This document shows, piece after piece, positions 9,972 through 19,351 of a stretch of 64,000 nt of DNA. Position numbers and translations under genes: made by a program. Source of the stretch: Paenibacillus auburnensis (lineage in GTDB: Bacteria > Bacillota > Bacilli > Paenibacillales > Paenibacillaceae); the NCBI RefSeq assembly GCF_927798115.1, contig NZ_CAKMMG010000010.1, positions 62,001 to 126,000 on the forward strand, in the 5' to 3' direction. The notes below the pieces were generated by a model. That model had not been told where the DNA came from, made no database searches, and saw nothing but the letters and a program-made list of their open reading frames with translations. The number at the start of each line of letters is the position of its first letter. The first letter of the stretch is position 1.

Positions 9972-10679
9972 ATGTCTGCTGCAGTGGCACGAACTGGTGG
10001 TATTTCAATTATTCTGATGGCGGTGGCCGCCGCAGTTTCGTACGGAACGATTCATGGAAGTCTTATTGTTGAGGGGAATGCTGCCGCTACCATCAGCCAC
10101 CTGAAAGCTTCTCCTCTGCTGTTCAGAGCTGAAATTCTCGGCTGGGTGCTGATTATAGCCTGTGACATCGTAGCCGCCTGGGCCTTGTATACGGTTCTGA
10201 AGCCGATGGATAAGGGACTGTCCCTGCTGGGCGCATGGCTGCGCCTCTCCTATACAGCGGTACTCGCCGTTGCCGTCTCCTGTCTGATTGTCGTCTCACT
10301 GCTTACAGGCAACCAGGGGCAGGAGCTATCCGGCTTCACATCCGGTGAGCTGCAGGCGGAAGTGATGCTGTTTCTCGGGGCTTTTGAAGCGGTATGGTCG
10401 ATCGGTCTGATTCTGTTTGGGGGACACCTGCTTATGATCGGGCTGCTGGCGTTGCGATCGCGGAACGTCCCGAAGCTGATTAGCATTCTGCTGCTGCTGG
10501 CCGCAGCCGGTTATGCCGTTGTCCACCTGAGCCGCATCCTTGCTCCGGGGGGTGAGGATGTTATCAAAGTGGTGGAATGGATATTCATGCTGCCGATGAC
10601 TGCGGGAGAGCTGGGCCTTGGCCTATGGCTGCTCTTCAGAGTTCCAGCTCCGCGTGTTCCCGGTAAATCCGCTTCTTGA
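9972..10679 (+). CDS. DUF4386 family membrane protein
   Basis: An integral membrane protein with six or so hydrophobic helices, matching the DUF4386 family in length (235 aa) and in the early LFRAEILGWVLIIACDI and later GAFEAVWSIGLILFGGHLL blocks. No function is known for the family. ATG at 9972 is preferred to the one at 9966 because of spacing from the GGGGG at 9959-9963. Its last 44 bases overlap the 3' end of the convergent Crp/Fnr gene. Confidence 0.82.
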   Translation: MSAAVARTGGISIILMAVAAAVSYGTIHGSLIVEGNAAATISHLKASPLLFRAEILGWVLIIACDIVAAWALYTVLKPMDKGLSLLGAWLRLSYTAVLAVAVSCLIVVSLLTGNQGQELSGFTSGELQAEVMLFLGAFEAVWSIGLILFGGHLLMIGLLALRSRNVPKLISILLLLAAAGYAVVHLSRILAPGGEDVIKVVEWIFMLPMTAGELGLGLWLLFRVPAPRVPGKSAS

Positions 10680-11232
10680 TCCGGCTCAGCGATTCCGGCG
10701 TCATTCCAAGATAGCTCGCCAATTGATGCTGGGGAACACGGCTGATGAGTCCCGGTCTTTGCTGAAGCAGAGCCTTGAGGCGTTCTTCGGGCGTGGAAGC
10801 AATAAAAGCAGCGAACTCCTCCTGTACCTGACCGAAGCTCTCCTCAATCATCCGGCGGGTCATCATCTCCAGCTGTGTGTGTCTGGCATACATCTCCTGC
10901 TCCGTATCCAGCGGGCCGACGACGAGCACCGAGTCCTCCAGACAGGTCAGAGAATAATCCGACGATTTATCCGGCTTATGCGCATTAAAGATGGAGATCG
11001 CCTGCTCCTCGGTATAGAAGTTAGAAGTGACTTCACGACCCATAACGTCAACAGCATGCTGCCGCACGCATCCCTTAAGGACAAAATAACATTTGCCCGG
11101 GACCTCTCCCTGCCTCAGCAGAACTGTTCCCTTACTGTAAGTTTCCACCAGGATTTCATCCAGGATGGCGTGCTGCTCTGCCTCACTCAAAGAGGTTAGC
11201 CGGGACATATATTGTTGTAACAGTTGCTTCAT
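10636..11232 (-). CDS. Crp/Fnr-family transcription regulator
   Basis: A 198-aa regulator with an N-terminal cyclic-nucleotide-binding-like beta roll (about 20-115, with KGTVLLRQGEVPGKCYFVLKG) and a C-terminal HTH (HQLASYLGMTPESLSRIKKR). There are no Fnr-type Cys clusters, so oxygen sensing by an iron-sulphur cluster is unlikely. The start at 11232 is chosen because GGAAGG lies just upstream; 24 extra codons in the longer frame have no ribosome site. Convergent DUF4386 overlaps its 3' end by 44 bases. Confidence 0.88.
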   Translation of the reverse strand: MKQLLQQYMSRLTSLSEAEQHAILDEILVETYSKGTVLLRQGEVPGKCYFVLKGCVRQHAVDVMGREVTSNFYTEEQAISIFNAHKPDKSSDYSLTCLEDSVLVVGPLDTEQEMYARHTQLEMMTRRMIEESFGQVQEEFAAFIASTPEERLKALLQQRPGLISRVPQHQLASYLGMTPESLSRIKKRIYREHAELEL

Positions 11233-11313
11233 CCTCAGACCTTCCTTCCGGCTACAAAATGAACGGTGATATGCTCCATTGTAGCAGGATTTTAGCAGGT
11301 CCAAATCACAGAT

Positions 11314-11859
11314 TTATGCCTTTTCCAGTATTAATTCCTGCTTTAAGCGGCCCAGCTGCAAAAGATGATGCCGGTAGTGCATCTCAACAAGCAGGAACCA
11401 TTCCTCCGCACTCAGCCCGCCGAACCGCGGATGAGGCACTGTATTTTGCCGGGATGCTTCAGCGAGCGCAGGTTCAATCTCCTTCATCCTCCGGATGACC
11501 GTGTGTAATCCTTGAATCAGCTGCTCCTTGTCCTCCGGCTGCTTCGGCGTATATTCCGGGGAAGGCGGAACCTGAACCCGGACGGGCGGAAAACTGCCTT
11601 GGGCAAAAATAGCCGCACCAGCCTCAGTCTTTTCCGCTGAAGCTCCCTGTAGCTCTTGAGTCTGCACCAGGCATTGATCCGCATTGCGAAGCTGCATATA
11701 CAGCGCCGAATTAATGAGATGCTGAAACATCTGTCCGATGGACCATCCGTTGTCACTTGGTGTTTGCTTCAGTTGATCCAGACTGAATTGATCCAGTTCC
11801 TGCAGATAATATGCTGTTGTTTCTTCAAATCGTTGTAAGGCTTCCTTTGTTGTAACCAT
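11314..11859 (-). CDS. DinB family protein
   Basis: A four-helix DinB/YfiT-type protein of 181 aa. The usual metal-binding His positions are visible: one in the helix with GWSIGQMFQHLINSA and a HYRHHLLQL motif near the C-terminus. Members include thiol-dependent transferases and proteins of unknown role. It stands alone: a terminator separates it from the upstream WYL regulator, and the Crp gene follows after 81 bases. Confidence 0.85.
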   Translation of the reverse strand: MVTTKEALQRFEETTAYYLQELDQFSLDQLKQTPSDNGWSIGQMFQHLINSALYMQLRNADQCLVQTQELQGASAEKTEAGAAIFAQGSFPPVRVQVPPSPEYTPKQPEDKEQLIQGLHTVIRRMKEIEPALAEASRQNTVPHPRFGGLSAEEWFLLVEMHYRHHLLQLGRLKQELILEKA

Positions 11860-11900
11860 CGTTATCAGCTCCCTTTGTCATCTTTCTTCCCAAGTATACA

Positions 11901-11936
11901 AAAACGCTACTGACAACATTATGTCAGTAGCGTTTT
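11901..11936 (-). terminator. Intrinsic terminator containing the stop codon of the WYL regulator
   Basis: Arms AAAACGCTACTGACA (11901-11915) and its perfect complement (11922-11936) enclose a 6-base loop. On the minus strand the stem runs into TTTT. The TGA of the WYL gene (11924-11926) lies inside the stem. Confidence 0.75.
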
Positions 11937-12871
11937 AACATATTCTCCAATTCATTTCTCATCCGCTGCCGGAAGGATTCTGGCTCCAGTACAACTACTC
12001 CGCCTCCCCAGCTGAGCACGTATTGCAGCAATTCCTCCGGCTGCCGGACCCGAAAGGTCATCAGCAGCCCTTCCGGATGATCCTCTATGGTTTCTAAATA
12101 ATAGTTATTTGATTCCTTCACCTTATCAGCCATGTCAGGCTGAACCAGAATGCGGACAAGAATATTGCGTTCATCCGGAGGATTGTATGCCTCTAAATTG
12201 AAATCCGCCGGCAGCTTAAAGCCCGCTTCCAGTTCCATTAGCTCCGTCATCCGGGACAACCGGAAATGACGGATGTCCTGGCGCAGCTCACACCATCCCG
12301 TCAGTACCCATGCCCCCTGGTGAAGCACAAGTCCATAGGGGGCAACTGTACGCATACTTCGCCGGTTTCCGTCCGCTTCAGCGACTCTTTTGGCATAGTG
12401 GAAGCTTACTTTCCGCTCCTCTGCGATCGCCCGGCGAATCCTCTCTAAGTAGGCCTTCTCCAGGATCCGCACCGAATCTTCAGCGGTTGCAAGCAGCCGG
12501 AAACTTTTGCGTATCCGGGCAGCCTCACTGCGGACCGGTTCCGGCAGGATGGCTTCAATCTTCCTCCTGGAAGTCCGGGACTTGCTCCCATAATGGGAAT
12601 CAAACCACTGCTCAATGAAGTCCGTCCCGATAAGCAGGGTCACGGCTTCTTCCACCGTGAAACTGACCGGCGGCAGGAAATACCCCTCCATCAAGGTGTA
12701 TCCCTGCCCGGGTGCCCCTACCACGGATACGCCGGCTTCACTCAGTGCCTGAATGTCCCTGTAGATAGTTCTTACGCTGGTTTCAAATGTAGCGGCTAAA
12801 TCCTCCGCCCGTAACATTTTACCCCGCTGCAGTTCAAGCACTATGGCCAGCATACGATCCGTTTTGTTCAT
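11924..12871 (-). CDS. YafY-type HTH/WYL transcription regulator
   Basis: An N-terminal DeoR-like HTH (AEDLAATFETSVRTIYRDIQAL), a central WYL domain (about 140-225, containing VAPYGLVLHQGAWVLTGWCE) and a C-terminal WCX extension, 315 aa in all. WYL regulators sense nucleotides or other small ligands. It begins 21 bases after the stop of a GNAT gene on the same strand and is probably co-transcribed with it. Confidence 0.92.
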   Translation of the reverse strand: MNKTDRMLAIVLELQRGKMLRAEDLAATFETSVRTIYRDIQALSEAGVSVVGAPGQGYTLMEGYFLPPVSFTVEEAVTLLIGTDFIEQWFDSHYGSKSRTSRRKIEAILPEPVRSEAARIRKSFRLLATAEDSVRILEKAYLERIRRAIAEERKVSFHYAKRVAEADGNRRSMRTVAPYGLVLHQGAWVLTGWCELRQDIRHFRLSRMTELMELEAGFKLPADFNLEAYNPPDERNILVRILVQPDMADKVKESNNYYLETIEDHPEGLLMTFRVRQPEELLQYVLSWGGGVVVLEPESFRQRMRNELENMLKRY

Positions 12872-12892
12872 TTGGCAGCCTCCAGTTTGATT

Positions 12893-13675
12893 TCATTCTG
12901 CCATCCAAAAAGTGTTGAGAAAGGCCGTCCTGAACCCGGCCCGTTCCATATTCGCGTGGCTGGACGAGCCGAACTCCACATCTGTATAAACCGCCTTACA
13001 CCCAAGTCTGACGGCCTCCGCAAGCCGGTGCTTAATCAGGGACGACTGACAGCCTTTGCCCCGGTAAGCCGGGAAGGTATAATCATTGGCCAGGTAGCTC
13101 TCTTCCCCATTTAGAAACAATGAGCCCATAGCCGCAGGTTCCCCATCTATTCTTAGCATATAATTCATGAAATCCGCCCTGTAGAAGTACTCCTTGGACC
13201 TCGCAATCATCTCCCTGGTCATCTTCATCCCGCCTGCAGACTTCCCGATCCATTCTATAAATTCCTCCGCAGTCTCCTCCGTCACCCGTTCAATCTGAAA
13301 CACCGGAGCCTCCAGCCCGTCCAGCGTCGGATGCATAACCATAAAGACAAGCTGCTCAGCGGGAAAAAAACCTTTCTTGCATAGCGCCCGCATCACTTCT
13401 TCTGTCATATGGTCAGGAGACATGTCAAAGCAGGGGGCGGCACCAGGATAGTAACTCAACAGCTCATCCAGCTCTGGAAGCATCTGAGGCCCGAACCCTT
13501 TGATCCTGTTATAGTAAACCGAAGCCGGGTCCGTAGAATCCCGAAGTAAGGTGACGCTGCCTACCGTCTTAACTTCGAGCTGTCTTTCCACAGGGATCAG
13601 CGACCGGCTTGCATTCAACCGGGTAAGCTCTATTTCCATTTGTTCAATATGATTCACATAATCTAAAGGTTTCAT
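12893..13675 (-). CDS. GNAT family N-acetyltransferase
   Basis: A 260-aa GNAT protein. The acetyl-CoA-binding motif is in the C-terminal half (YTFPAYRGKGCQSSLIKHRL, the Q/RxxGxG/A loop), followed by a VYTDVEFGSSSHANMERAGF block typical of the family. The N-terminal half is less conserved. The substrate cannot be told. It is first in a probable two-gene operon with the WYL regulator. Confidence 0.88.
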   Translation of the reverse strand: MKPLDYVNHIEQMEIELTRLNASRSLIPVERQLEVKTVGSVTLLRDSTDPASVYYNRIKGFGPQMLPELDELLSYYPGAAPCFDMSPDHMTEEVMRALCKKGFFPAEQLVFMVMHPTLDGLEAPVFQIERVTEETAEEFIEWIGKSAGGMKMTREMIARSKEYFYRADFMNYMLRIDGEPAAMGSLFLNGEESYLANDYTFPAYRGKGCQSSLIKHRLAEAVRLGCKAVYTDVEFGSSSHANMERAGFRTAFLNTFWMAE

Positions 13676-13792
13676 AGAAGCAGCATCTCCTCACTAGATA
13701 GACTGAGCCTGTGATTTTTCTATTTTAGGGTGGATCGTAACTACAGAGAATGTTTGAACTTTCGGCCGCTGCCCATCTTTAGATTTCTTGGG

Positions 13793-13985
13793 TTCAGTAG
13801 GGGGATTTCCTCCATCTAAAACACATATTGTCGGGACGGAGACTAACCCTAGCAGGAATTTCTCCCACTAATATCTCCCGTATGACTCAAAATCAGCGTT
13901 CTTCATGAAATTAGCTGGAAGTTTTCCATCTAAACTCCGATTTCAGGTGAAAATGAAAGGTTTAGTTGGAGGTTTTCCCACTAAA
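13793..13985. repeat. Four imperfect palindromic repeats, about 56 bp apart
   Basis: Copies lie at 13793-13820, 13849-13872, 13911-13934 and 13961-13985. Each is a short imperfect inverted repeat of the form TTTAGTTGGA...TCCCACTAAA. The start-to-start spacing is 56, 62 and 50 bases, with unrelated spacers. The 540-base gap between the GNAT and PAP2 genes holds these repeats and the PAP2 terminator and no gene that I can support. Confidence 0.6.
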
Positions 13986-14138
13986 ATTTATCTATTCTAT
14001 TGATTCTATATCTCATTGCATAATCCCCTAATCAACACACCTGGACTTATTATAATGATTTCCCCTCCTCTGTTTCCACTTATATATCCGTATGCTACCT
14101 GCAAGTGCCGCCTTCCCTGGCTCTAAATCTGCGTGTTC

Positions 14139-14181
14139 AAAAAAAAGCAGCGGTTCTCCGGTATACGGAAGAACCGCTGCT
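14139..14181 (-). terminator. Terminator of the PAP2-SLH gene
   Basis: Arms AGCAGCGGTTCT (14147-14158) and AGAACCGCTGCT (14170-14181) are followed by a run of seven or more T on the minus strand. Confidence 0.85.
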
Positions 14182-14217
14182 CTGCTGTCTTATTCCTTTA
14201 TTGAATCCCTGTTACGA

Positions 14218-16785
14218 TTACAATTCCCCGATTAACGCCTTGATTGAGCTGTCAGTCTCCAAAGCGCGGATGATAAGCGACACAGCCTCGGCGCGGGTAG
14301 CATTGCTTCGCGGTGCGAAGGACGAAGCCGCTACCCCTTGAATCAGATTAGACGCAGCAGCCTGCTTAATGGCTGCCGCAGCCCAGTAATCGCTGCCCAC
14401 ATCTGTGAAGGTCACCGGTGTGCCTGTCGGAAGCACTCCAAGATTCAGCATACGGCCGATGATCGTTACCATTTCGGCACGGGAGATGGTGGCCCCCGGT
14501 TTGAAGCTACCGTCCGCGTAGCCGGTTACGATTCCCTTCTCCGCCAAAGCGCCGATATAACCGGCAGCCCAATTCGAGCCGGCATCCCGGAATTCAGCTC
14601 CTGCCGGATTAGCCTCCAAACCGAAGGCACGGGCAATCATCGCTGTGAATTCGGCTCTGGTGACCGGAGCATTCGGACGGAAGGAGCCATCCGCGTACCC
14701 GTCGATAATCTGCAGCTTCACAGCTGCCGCAATGGTGCTGCCGCCCCAGTGGCCTGTGGTATCGCTGAATGTTTTGTTGGTATTCTTCGTTGCGGCAATG
14801 GCATCACTCACTGTTTTCCGGACCGTTTCCCGGCTGACTACACCTGTCTGGAAAGGATTCACTTGATCTCCCGGTGCTTGTGCACCCGGTTGTTCCACTG
14901 GCACTACAGGATTGGCAGGGGCGCTTGTAGTTCCACCTGTGGTCCCGCCCGGAGAGTTGTTTGAGCCTCCTGAATTCGGGTTGCCGCTGCTGGTCGTATC
15001 GGTAATAATGAGCCCAACCTGATTGCTCTGATAGACAATCAGGGCACTGCGCGTACTAGGCAGACCGTCAATCTGGACGGAGGTAAACTCGCCGTTTCGC
15101 TGACTGGCGCCATGGGTAATAAGCGGGATCAGTCCGCCTGCAGGTACATAGTTGTTCGCAAAATGCACCTTCAGCTTCCCGTTCGTCTTCACTGCTCCCT
15201 TGATGTCGAGTACATCACCCGCACCGGTAAGATTGAGCTCGAGGGTGCCTTCCGCCGTCTGCGTGAAGTCTCCTCCGATCGTCATTTTGCCGTAGACGTT
15301 CTCCACTACCGAGCCGCGGGTGTTCAGCACATTACCGCTGCCGAAGGCCGTAGACGAATCGCCTTCAAGGGTGCCGGCACTTACCTCGGTACCGCCGGAA
15401 TACGTATTGCTGCCCGTCAGCTTCAAGGTACCGGTGCCTTCCTTAGTCAGTTTACCTGTGCCGGAGATATCATTCCGCCAGCGGTCCGCTGCATGGAAGC
15501 CGCCTTTGCCGGCATCCATAGTTACCGTGACATCGCTATTGAAAGCGCTATATCCGTCCGCTGCGGCGAAGAGATTCAGCCTTCCCCAGCCCTCCGGATC
15601 ATCCAGCACCGGATAACCGGACTGGATTCCTGTTGTGGCCAGTACCGCCCGGCGCTGCTCAGCGCTCAGATAAGGCAAGCGGGTTTCCAGTAACACTTCT
15701 GCCCCCTTGGGAACAACCACAGGCTTCGTCGTGGAGTTAATCTGCGGGAAGCCGTAAGTAAGTCTTTGGGTGAACTGTGCCTTGTTCTTCTCATAATCAC
15801 TGAACCGGTCTTCCGCCGTCCCGGTCTCTGTCAACAGGGCTGCATGGGCCTGATCATAGGCAGCCTGCTTCAGCTCGGCATTATCCGGGTCAGCCAGGGT
15901 CGCCGCCGCGAGCGCTGTCGCCATGACGCGCCCCCCCATCACATCGAACGGAGAATGCATGCCCGCGATAATCCGGCTGTTCCCCATCTCGGAAGCCCGG
16001 GTCAGCAGCTCCTGGAACCGCTCAGGCACCGCGTAAGCAAGTGACAATGCGGCAAGATAAGAGGCATTCGTATGACCGCTCGGGAAGCCGCCATCTGTAG
16101 CCGGTGTTGCGCTCATGGCCGGCACCAGAGTAGGCACGATGATCGAAGGGTCCTTCCAGCGGAACGGGCGCATATAGTTGTAGAAATTTTTGGCCGGAGT
16201 TGTTGATGCATAGTTGCCGCGGATCTTCCCGATCAGGTCGACCATTTTGCCTAGTTCGGAATCTGAATTGCCGCCTTTATTCGTGCCGTTGCCGTCAGTG
16301 TACTTCACCGTAGTTGCGTCAGCCGGGATACTGGTAATTGTCGTATACGTACCTGATTTGGCACGGTATACCTCAGATAGCGAACCAAGGCCGTCGGCAG
16401 CTCCATAAGTCTGGTTCCTGCGGTCATCGTAGTAAGCCATCTCCTCCTCTGCCTTGGTACGGGTGGCTGCAAGGCCGGCGACATATTGAATGTTGGCATC
16501 CAGTATGCTGCTGTTCAGCTTGGTGCCGTTATCCCAGGATGAGCCGGGTTTCCAGAGCTCCAGGAATCCGGAGAGGATCCCGATGGTCGGGTTGGAGTAG
16601 ACCGCGAGATTAACTGAAGTGTTGTTCTTGTAGTTGTCTACGAAATGTCCCCATTCCGGGGCAGCCGGCAGTTCGATCGAAGAATCTGCTGAAGCCGCAG
16701 CTGCAGGATATACCGTGACAGAATTAGTGAGGAGTACCAGACCTGCAGCAAGAGATAGCAACCTTTTTTTAGACGGTGTGTTCAA
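14218..16785 (-). CDS. Surface PAP2 acid phosphatase with beta-strand repeat and three SLH domains
   Basis: A secreted, S-layer-anchored phosphatase of 855 aa. A signal peptide (KKRLLSLAAGLVLLTNSVTV) is followed by a class A acid phosphatase/PAP2 domain with the complete active site: RPFRWKD, GFPSGHT near residue 235, and NSRIIAGMHSPFD near 270. Next comes an autotransporter-associated beta-strand repeat (GTLKLTGSNTYSGGTEV), a Ser/Gly/Pro linker, and three SLH domains from about 665 to the end that would bind secondary cell-wall polymer. The likely role is releasing phosphate from organic phosphates at the cell surface. No Pho box was recognised. Confidence 0.92.
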   Translation of the reverse strand: MNTPSKKRLLSLAAGLVLLTNSVTVYPAAAASADSSIELPAAPEWGHFVDNYKNNTSVNLAVYSNPTIGILSGFLELWKPGSSWDNGTKLNSSILDANIQYVAGLAATRTKAEEEMAYYDDRRNQTYGAADGLGSLSEVYRAKSGTYTTITSIPADATTVKYTDGNGTNKGGNSDSELGKMVDLIGKIRGNYASTTPAKNFYNYMRPFRWKDPSIIVPTLVPAMSATPATDGGFPSGHTNASYLAALSLAYAVPERFQELLTRASEMGNSRIIAGMHSPFDVMGGRVMATALAAATLADPDNAELKQAAYDQAHAALLTETGTAEDRFSDYEKNKAQFTQRLTYGFPQINSTTKPVVVPKGAEVLLETRLPYLSAEQRRAVLATTGIQSGYPVLDDPEGWGRLNLFAAADGYSAFNSDVTVTMDAGKGGFHAADRWRNDISGTGKLTKEGTGTLKLTGSNTYSGGTEVSAGTLEGDSSTAFGSGNVLNTRGSVVENVYGKMTIGGDFTQTAEGTLELNLTGAGDVLDIKGAVKTNGKLKVHFANNYVPAGGLIPLITHGASQRNGEFTSVQIDGLPSTRSALIVYQSNQVGLIITDTTSSGNPNSGGSNNSPGGTTGGTTSAPANPVVPVEQPGAQAPGDQVNPFQTGVVSRETVRKTVSDAIAATKNTNKTFSDTTGHWGGSTIAAAVKLQIIDGYADGSFRPNAPVTRAEFTAMIARAFGLEANPAGAEFRDAGSNWAAGYIGALAEKGIVTGYADGSFKPGATISRAEMVTIIGRMLNLGVLPTGTPVTFTDVGSDYWAAAAIKQAAASNLIQGVAASSFAPRSNATRAEAVSLIIRALETDSSIKALIGEL

Positions 16786-16814
16786 TTGTGTTAGCCCCTA
16801 TCCTAATTAGTATT

Positions 16815-16826
16815 CGATTCGAATCG
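16815..16826. promoter_or_regulatory. Perfect 12-bp palindrome upstream of the PAP2 gene
   Basis: CGATTCGAATCG lies 30 bases upstream of the PAP2 start codon, in the divergent region shared with the AraC regulator. It could be an operator; this is based on symmetry only. Confidence 0.25.
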
Positions 16827-16993
16827 GTCTCAATGTAGCACCGCCGCTACAGCTGTTCAATATGACAATTTCGCAATTCTATCAATTTGGGAACATTTCA
16901 GCCGGATTCGGCTATTTTTATATTCCTTTAACATAAATCTTGAATAGCTGCAGTAGGGACTAGTGTATAATCCGCCTGGGAGGAGAATACGCC

Positions 16994-19336
16994 TTGAAAA
17001 AATGGAGTTCAGCATTCACCAGCCTGGCTATATCGTATATTTCTATTGTTCTTGTCATTGTTCTCTTGCTCTGTTCTGTTTTTTATATTTATTTCTCGAG
17101 TCACTATAAGGAGGAACTGAGAAGCCGGAATCAGCTGATCCTTAAAAATACCGCCGGAACCATTGAAGCTTCCGTGCTGCAAAGAGTCCAGCAGATCTAT
17201 CTGGAGGTCTCCCTGAAGCAGACGGCAACACTGCGCCTGCTCGCCGGTGCTTCTTTTCAATCGAATCTCAGCAAAGTCAGCAGCCTCCAGGATATGCTCC
17301 AGGCAGAGGTGGCCAGCAACTCGGACATCATACAGGCGGTGCATCTGTATTCCCCGGGGCAGCAGGTTATGCTCTCCTCGCTCTATGGGCTGAAATACAA
17401 CGCTGATCAGGAGACCGGTGCAGCGTTTTGGATGGACTGGATTAACGGAATGGACAAGAGCCCCCTCAACAGTCTATGGACTGAGGCTCGCTGGGTGCCT
17501 GAAGATATCAGCTCCAGCGTACCCGGCGGCAACGGCAGTCATCTGATCACCTATGCGCACAGTTATCCCTTTCAGTCCTCGGGCGCAGACAGTGATTTAA
17601 TCATTGCGATAGATGTGAAAGAGAGCGCAATACGCGCCATTATGCAAAATATGATGCCTCCGCAATATCAGAGCACCTTTATCTCCGGCCCGTCGGGAAG
17701 CATGATGGCGAGTTCGGATCAGGATTCCACGGCTCATGAGGCCGAATACGCTCCCAGCATTGCGAGGGCATTGACCTCTCCGGACGATACCGGGAGCTTT
17801 AGCGAGAACATTAACGACACCTCTTACGTGATTTCATATCAGACTTTGCCATCGGCCGGCTGGAAAATATTCAGCGCCGCTCCGGCCAGCCTGTTCTATG
17901 AGAGATGGAGTGTTGTCCAGCAGCTCATCCTGGGAATTTGTCTGTTTGCCCTTTTGCTGGGCATCGGCCTGTCGGGAATTCTGGCAAAAGCAAACTATAG
18001 CCCGATCAAACGGCTGCTCGGCACCATCAGGGACTTTACGGGCTCTGCGCCTGAGCAGGCCATGAACGAGTTCAAAGTCATCGACTCCGCCTTCATCCGT
18101 TTAAATGATAAAGTCAGCAGTCTGGAAGATACCCTGCAGGCCAGCACTCCGCATATCAAACAGAATCTGATTCTGAACCTTCTGCAGAACAGCACTGCCA
18201 GTGAACCTATGGCGGTAGATCAAGAGTTCCTGGGGATCTCCCTGGAGCATACCCATTTCTGCTGTCTGCTCCTGAATACACGGGAGGCCTACACACACAT
18301 GAGCTCCACTCATATTCAGGCGGCAATGGCCCGGATAACCAGTCAGCTGGAGGAGATCCGGTTGCCGGGAACCCGCATCATTGCCGAAGAGCTTCCGGAC
18401 AAACGGATTATTGGAATTGTCTGTGCACGTGAGGCATCCGGGGCGCTTGTGGAGCAAATCTCGCAGCTGATGGTATCGGAAGGCAGACAGCAGTTCCAGA
18501 TGGAGGTGCAGCTCTCGCAGGGGCGCTGGGTAAGCGCGATGGCTGATCTTCATATCAGCTACACTGAGGCGCAGACGCTGATGAAATATGCCTATTTTCT
18601 GCCGGAGACCGTTATCTTGAAGGACCGGAGTCTTCTCGAGCGGGAGAGCAATCTTGATGAGATTCCGCAGCCAGCCCTGCTGAAGTTCAAAGATAAGCTG
18701 CAGGCCCGCAAGCTTGACGAGATCGCTGCAGCTCTTGAGCAGTTGATTACTCCCATGCGGGAAGACCGCTTCCCCGCGGATTATTGCCACTTCATTCTGG
18801 CGAATACCGTCTTTGTCTACTCTGATTATTTGAAAAGCATCCGCTATAAGCATCCTGTTCACGGACACATGGATCTGTATAACGAGTATATTGCCCTCTC
18901 CAATATCCTTCATTTCCGGGAGTGGCTCCTCCATTCGATTACGGCCTTCATCAGTGAGACCGAGAAGCGGAACAGCGACAGGGCTCTGTCTACGATTGAA
19001 ACGGCCAAGCAATATATTGAGAGCCATTTGTCGGAAGATTTGTCCCTGGATGCTGTATCGTCCAAGGTATTCATCAGCCCGAAGTATTTGAGCAAGCTTT
19101 TTAAGGAAGAGCTGGGTGTCACCTATACTGATTACATCACCGGCAGGCGAATGGAGCGGGCCAAGCTGCTTATTGCAAACAATAACATGTCCATCGATCA
19201 GATTGCCTGTACGGTCGGCTATGGAACTACGGCTTATTTCATCAAGCGGTTTAAGGAGATGTATGGCTGTACGCCGGGGAATTACTTGCGTACCGTTAAT
19301 GAGGTGCAGCCGCTGCAAGCGGAGACTAGTTTTTGA
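16994..19336 (+). CDS. Membrane-bound AraC-family regulator with Cache-like sensor
   Basis: A 780-aa YesN/LplR-style regulator. TM1 is at about 10-32, an extracytoplasmic Cache-like domain at about 40-290 and TM2 at about 305-325, then a cytoplasmic linker and a C-terminal AraC double HTH (LSLDAVSSKVFISPKYLSKLF and VGYGTTAYFIKRFKEMYG). The start is TTG at 16994, seven or so bases after GGGAGGAG. Such proteins commonly regulate carbohydrate ABC transporters; here only a solute-binding protein gene follows, 15 bases downstream, probably in the same operon. The sensed ligand is unknown. Confidence 0.92.
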   Translation: MKKWSSAFTSLAISYISIVLVIVLLLCSVFYIYFSSHYKEELRSRNQLILKNTAGTIEASVLQRVQQIYLEVSLKQTATLRLLAGASFQSNLSKVSSLQDMLQAEVASNSDIIQAVHLYSPGQQVMLSSLYGLKYNADQETGAAFWMDWINGMDKSPLNSLWTEARWVPEDISSSVPGGNGSHLITYAHSYPFQSSGADSDLIIAIDVKESAIRAIMQNMMPPQYQSTFISGPSGSMMASSDQDSTAHEAEYAPSIARALTSPDDTGSFSENINDTSYVISYQTLPSAGWKIFSAAPASLFYERWSVVQQLILGICLFALLLGIGLSGILAKANYSPIKRLLGTIRDFTGSAPEQAMNEFKVIDSAFIRLNDKVSSLEDTLQASTPHIKQNLILNLLQNSTASEPMAVDQEFLGISLEHTHFCCLLLNTREAYTHMSSTHIQAAMARITSQLEEIRLPGTRIIAEELPDKRIIGIVCAREASGALVEQISQLMVSEGRQQFQMEVQLSQGRWVSAMADLHISYTEAQTLMKYAYFLPETVILKDRSLLERESNLDEIPQPALLKFKDKLQARKLDEIAAALEQLITPMREDRFPADYCHFILANTVFVYSDYLKSIRYKHPVHGHMDLYNEYIALSNILHFREWLLHSITAFISETEKRNSDRALSTIETAKQYIESHLSEDLSLDAVSSKVFISPKYLSKLFKEELGVTYTDYITGRRMERAKLLIANNNMSIDQIACTVGYGTTAYFIKRFKEMYGCTPGNYLRTVNEVQPLQAETSF

Positions 19337-19351
19337 TAAGGAAGGTATCCC

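Noticed and set aside
16940-16971. TTGAAT and TATAAT ahead of the AraC gene as a standard promoter
   Set aside because: The spacing is 20 bases, too long for a confident sigma-A promoter call.
18101-19318. 405-codon minus-strand ORF
   Set aside because: It is a shadow antisense to the AraC regulator, with no family features or ribosome site.
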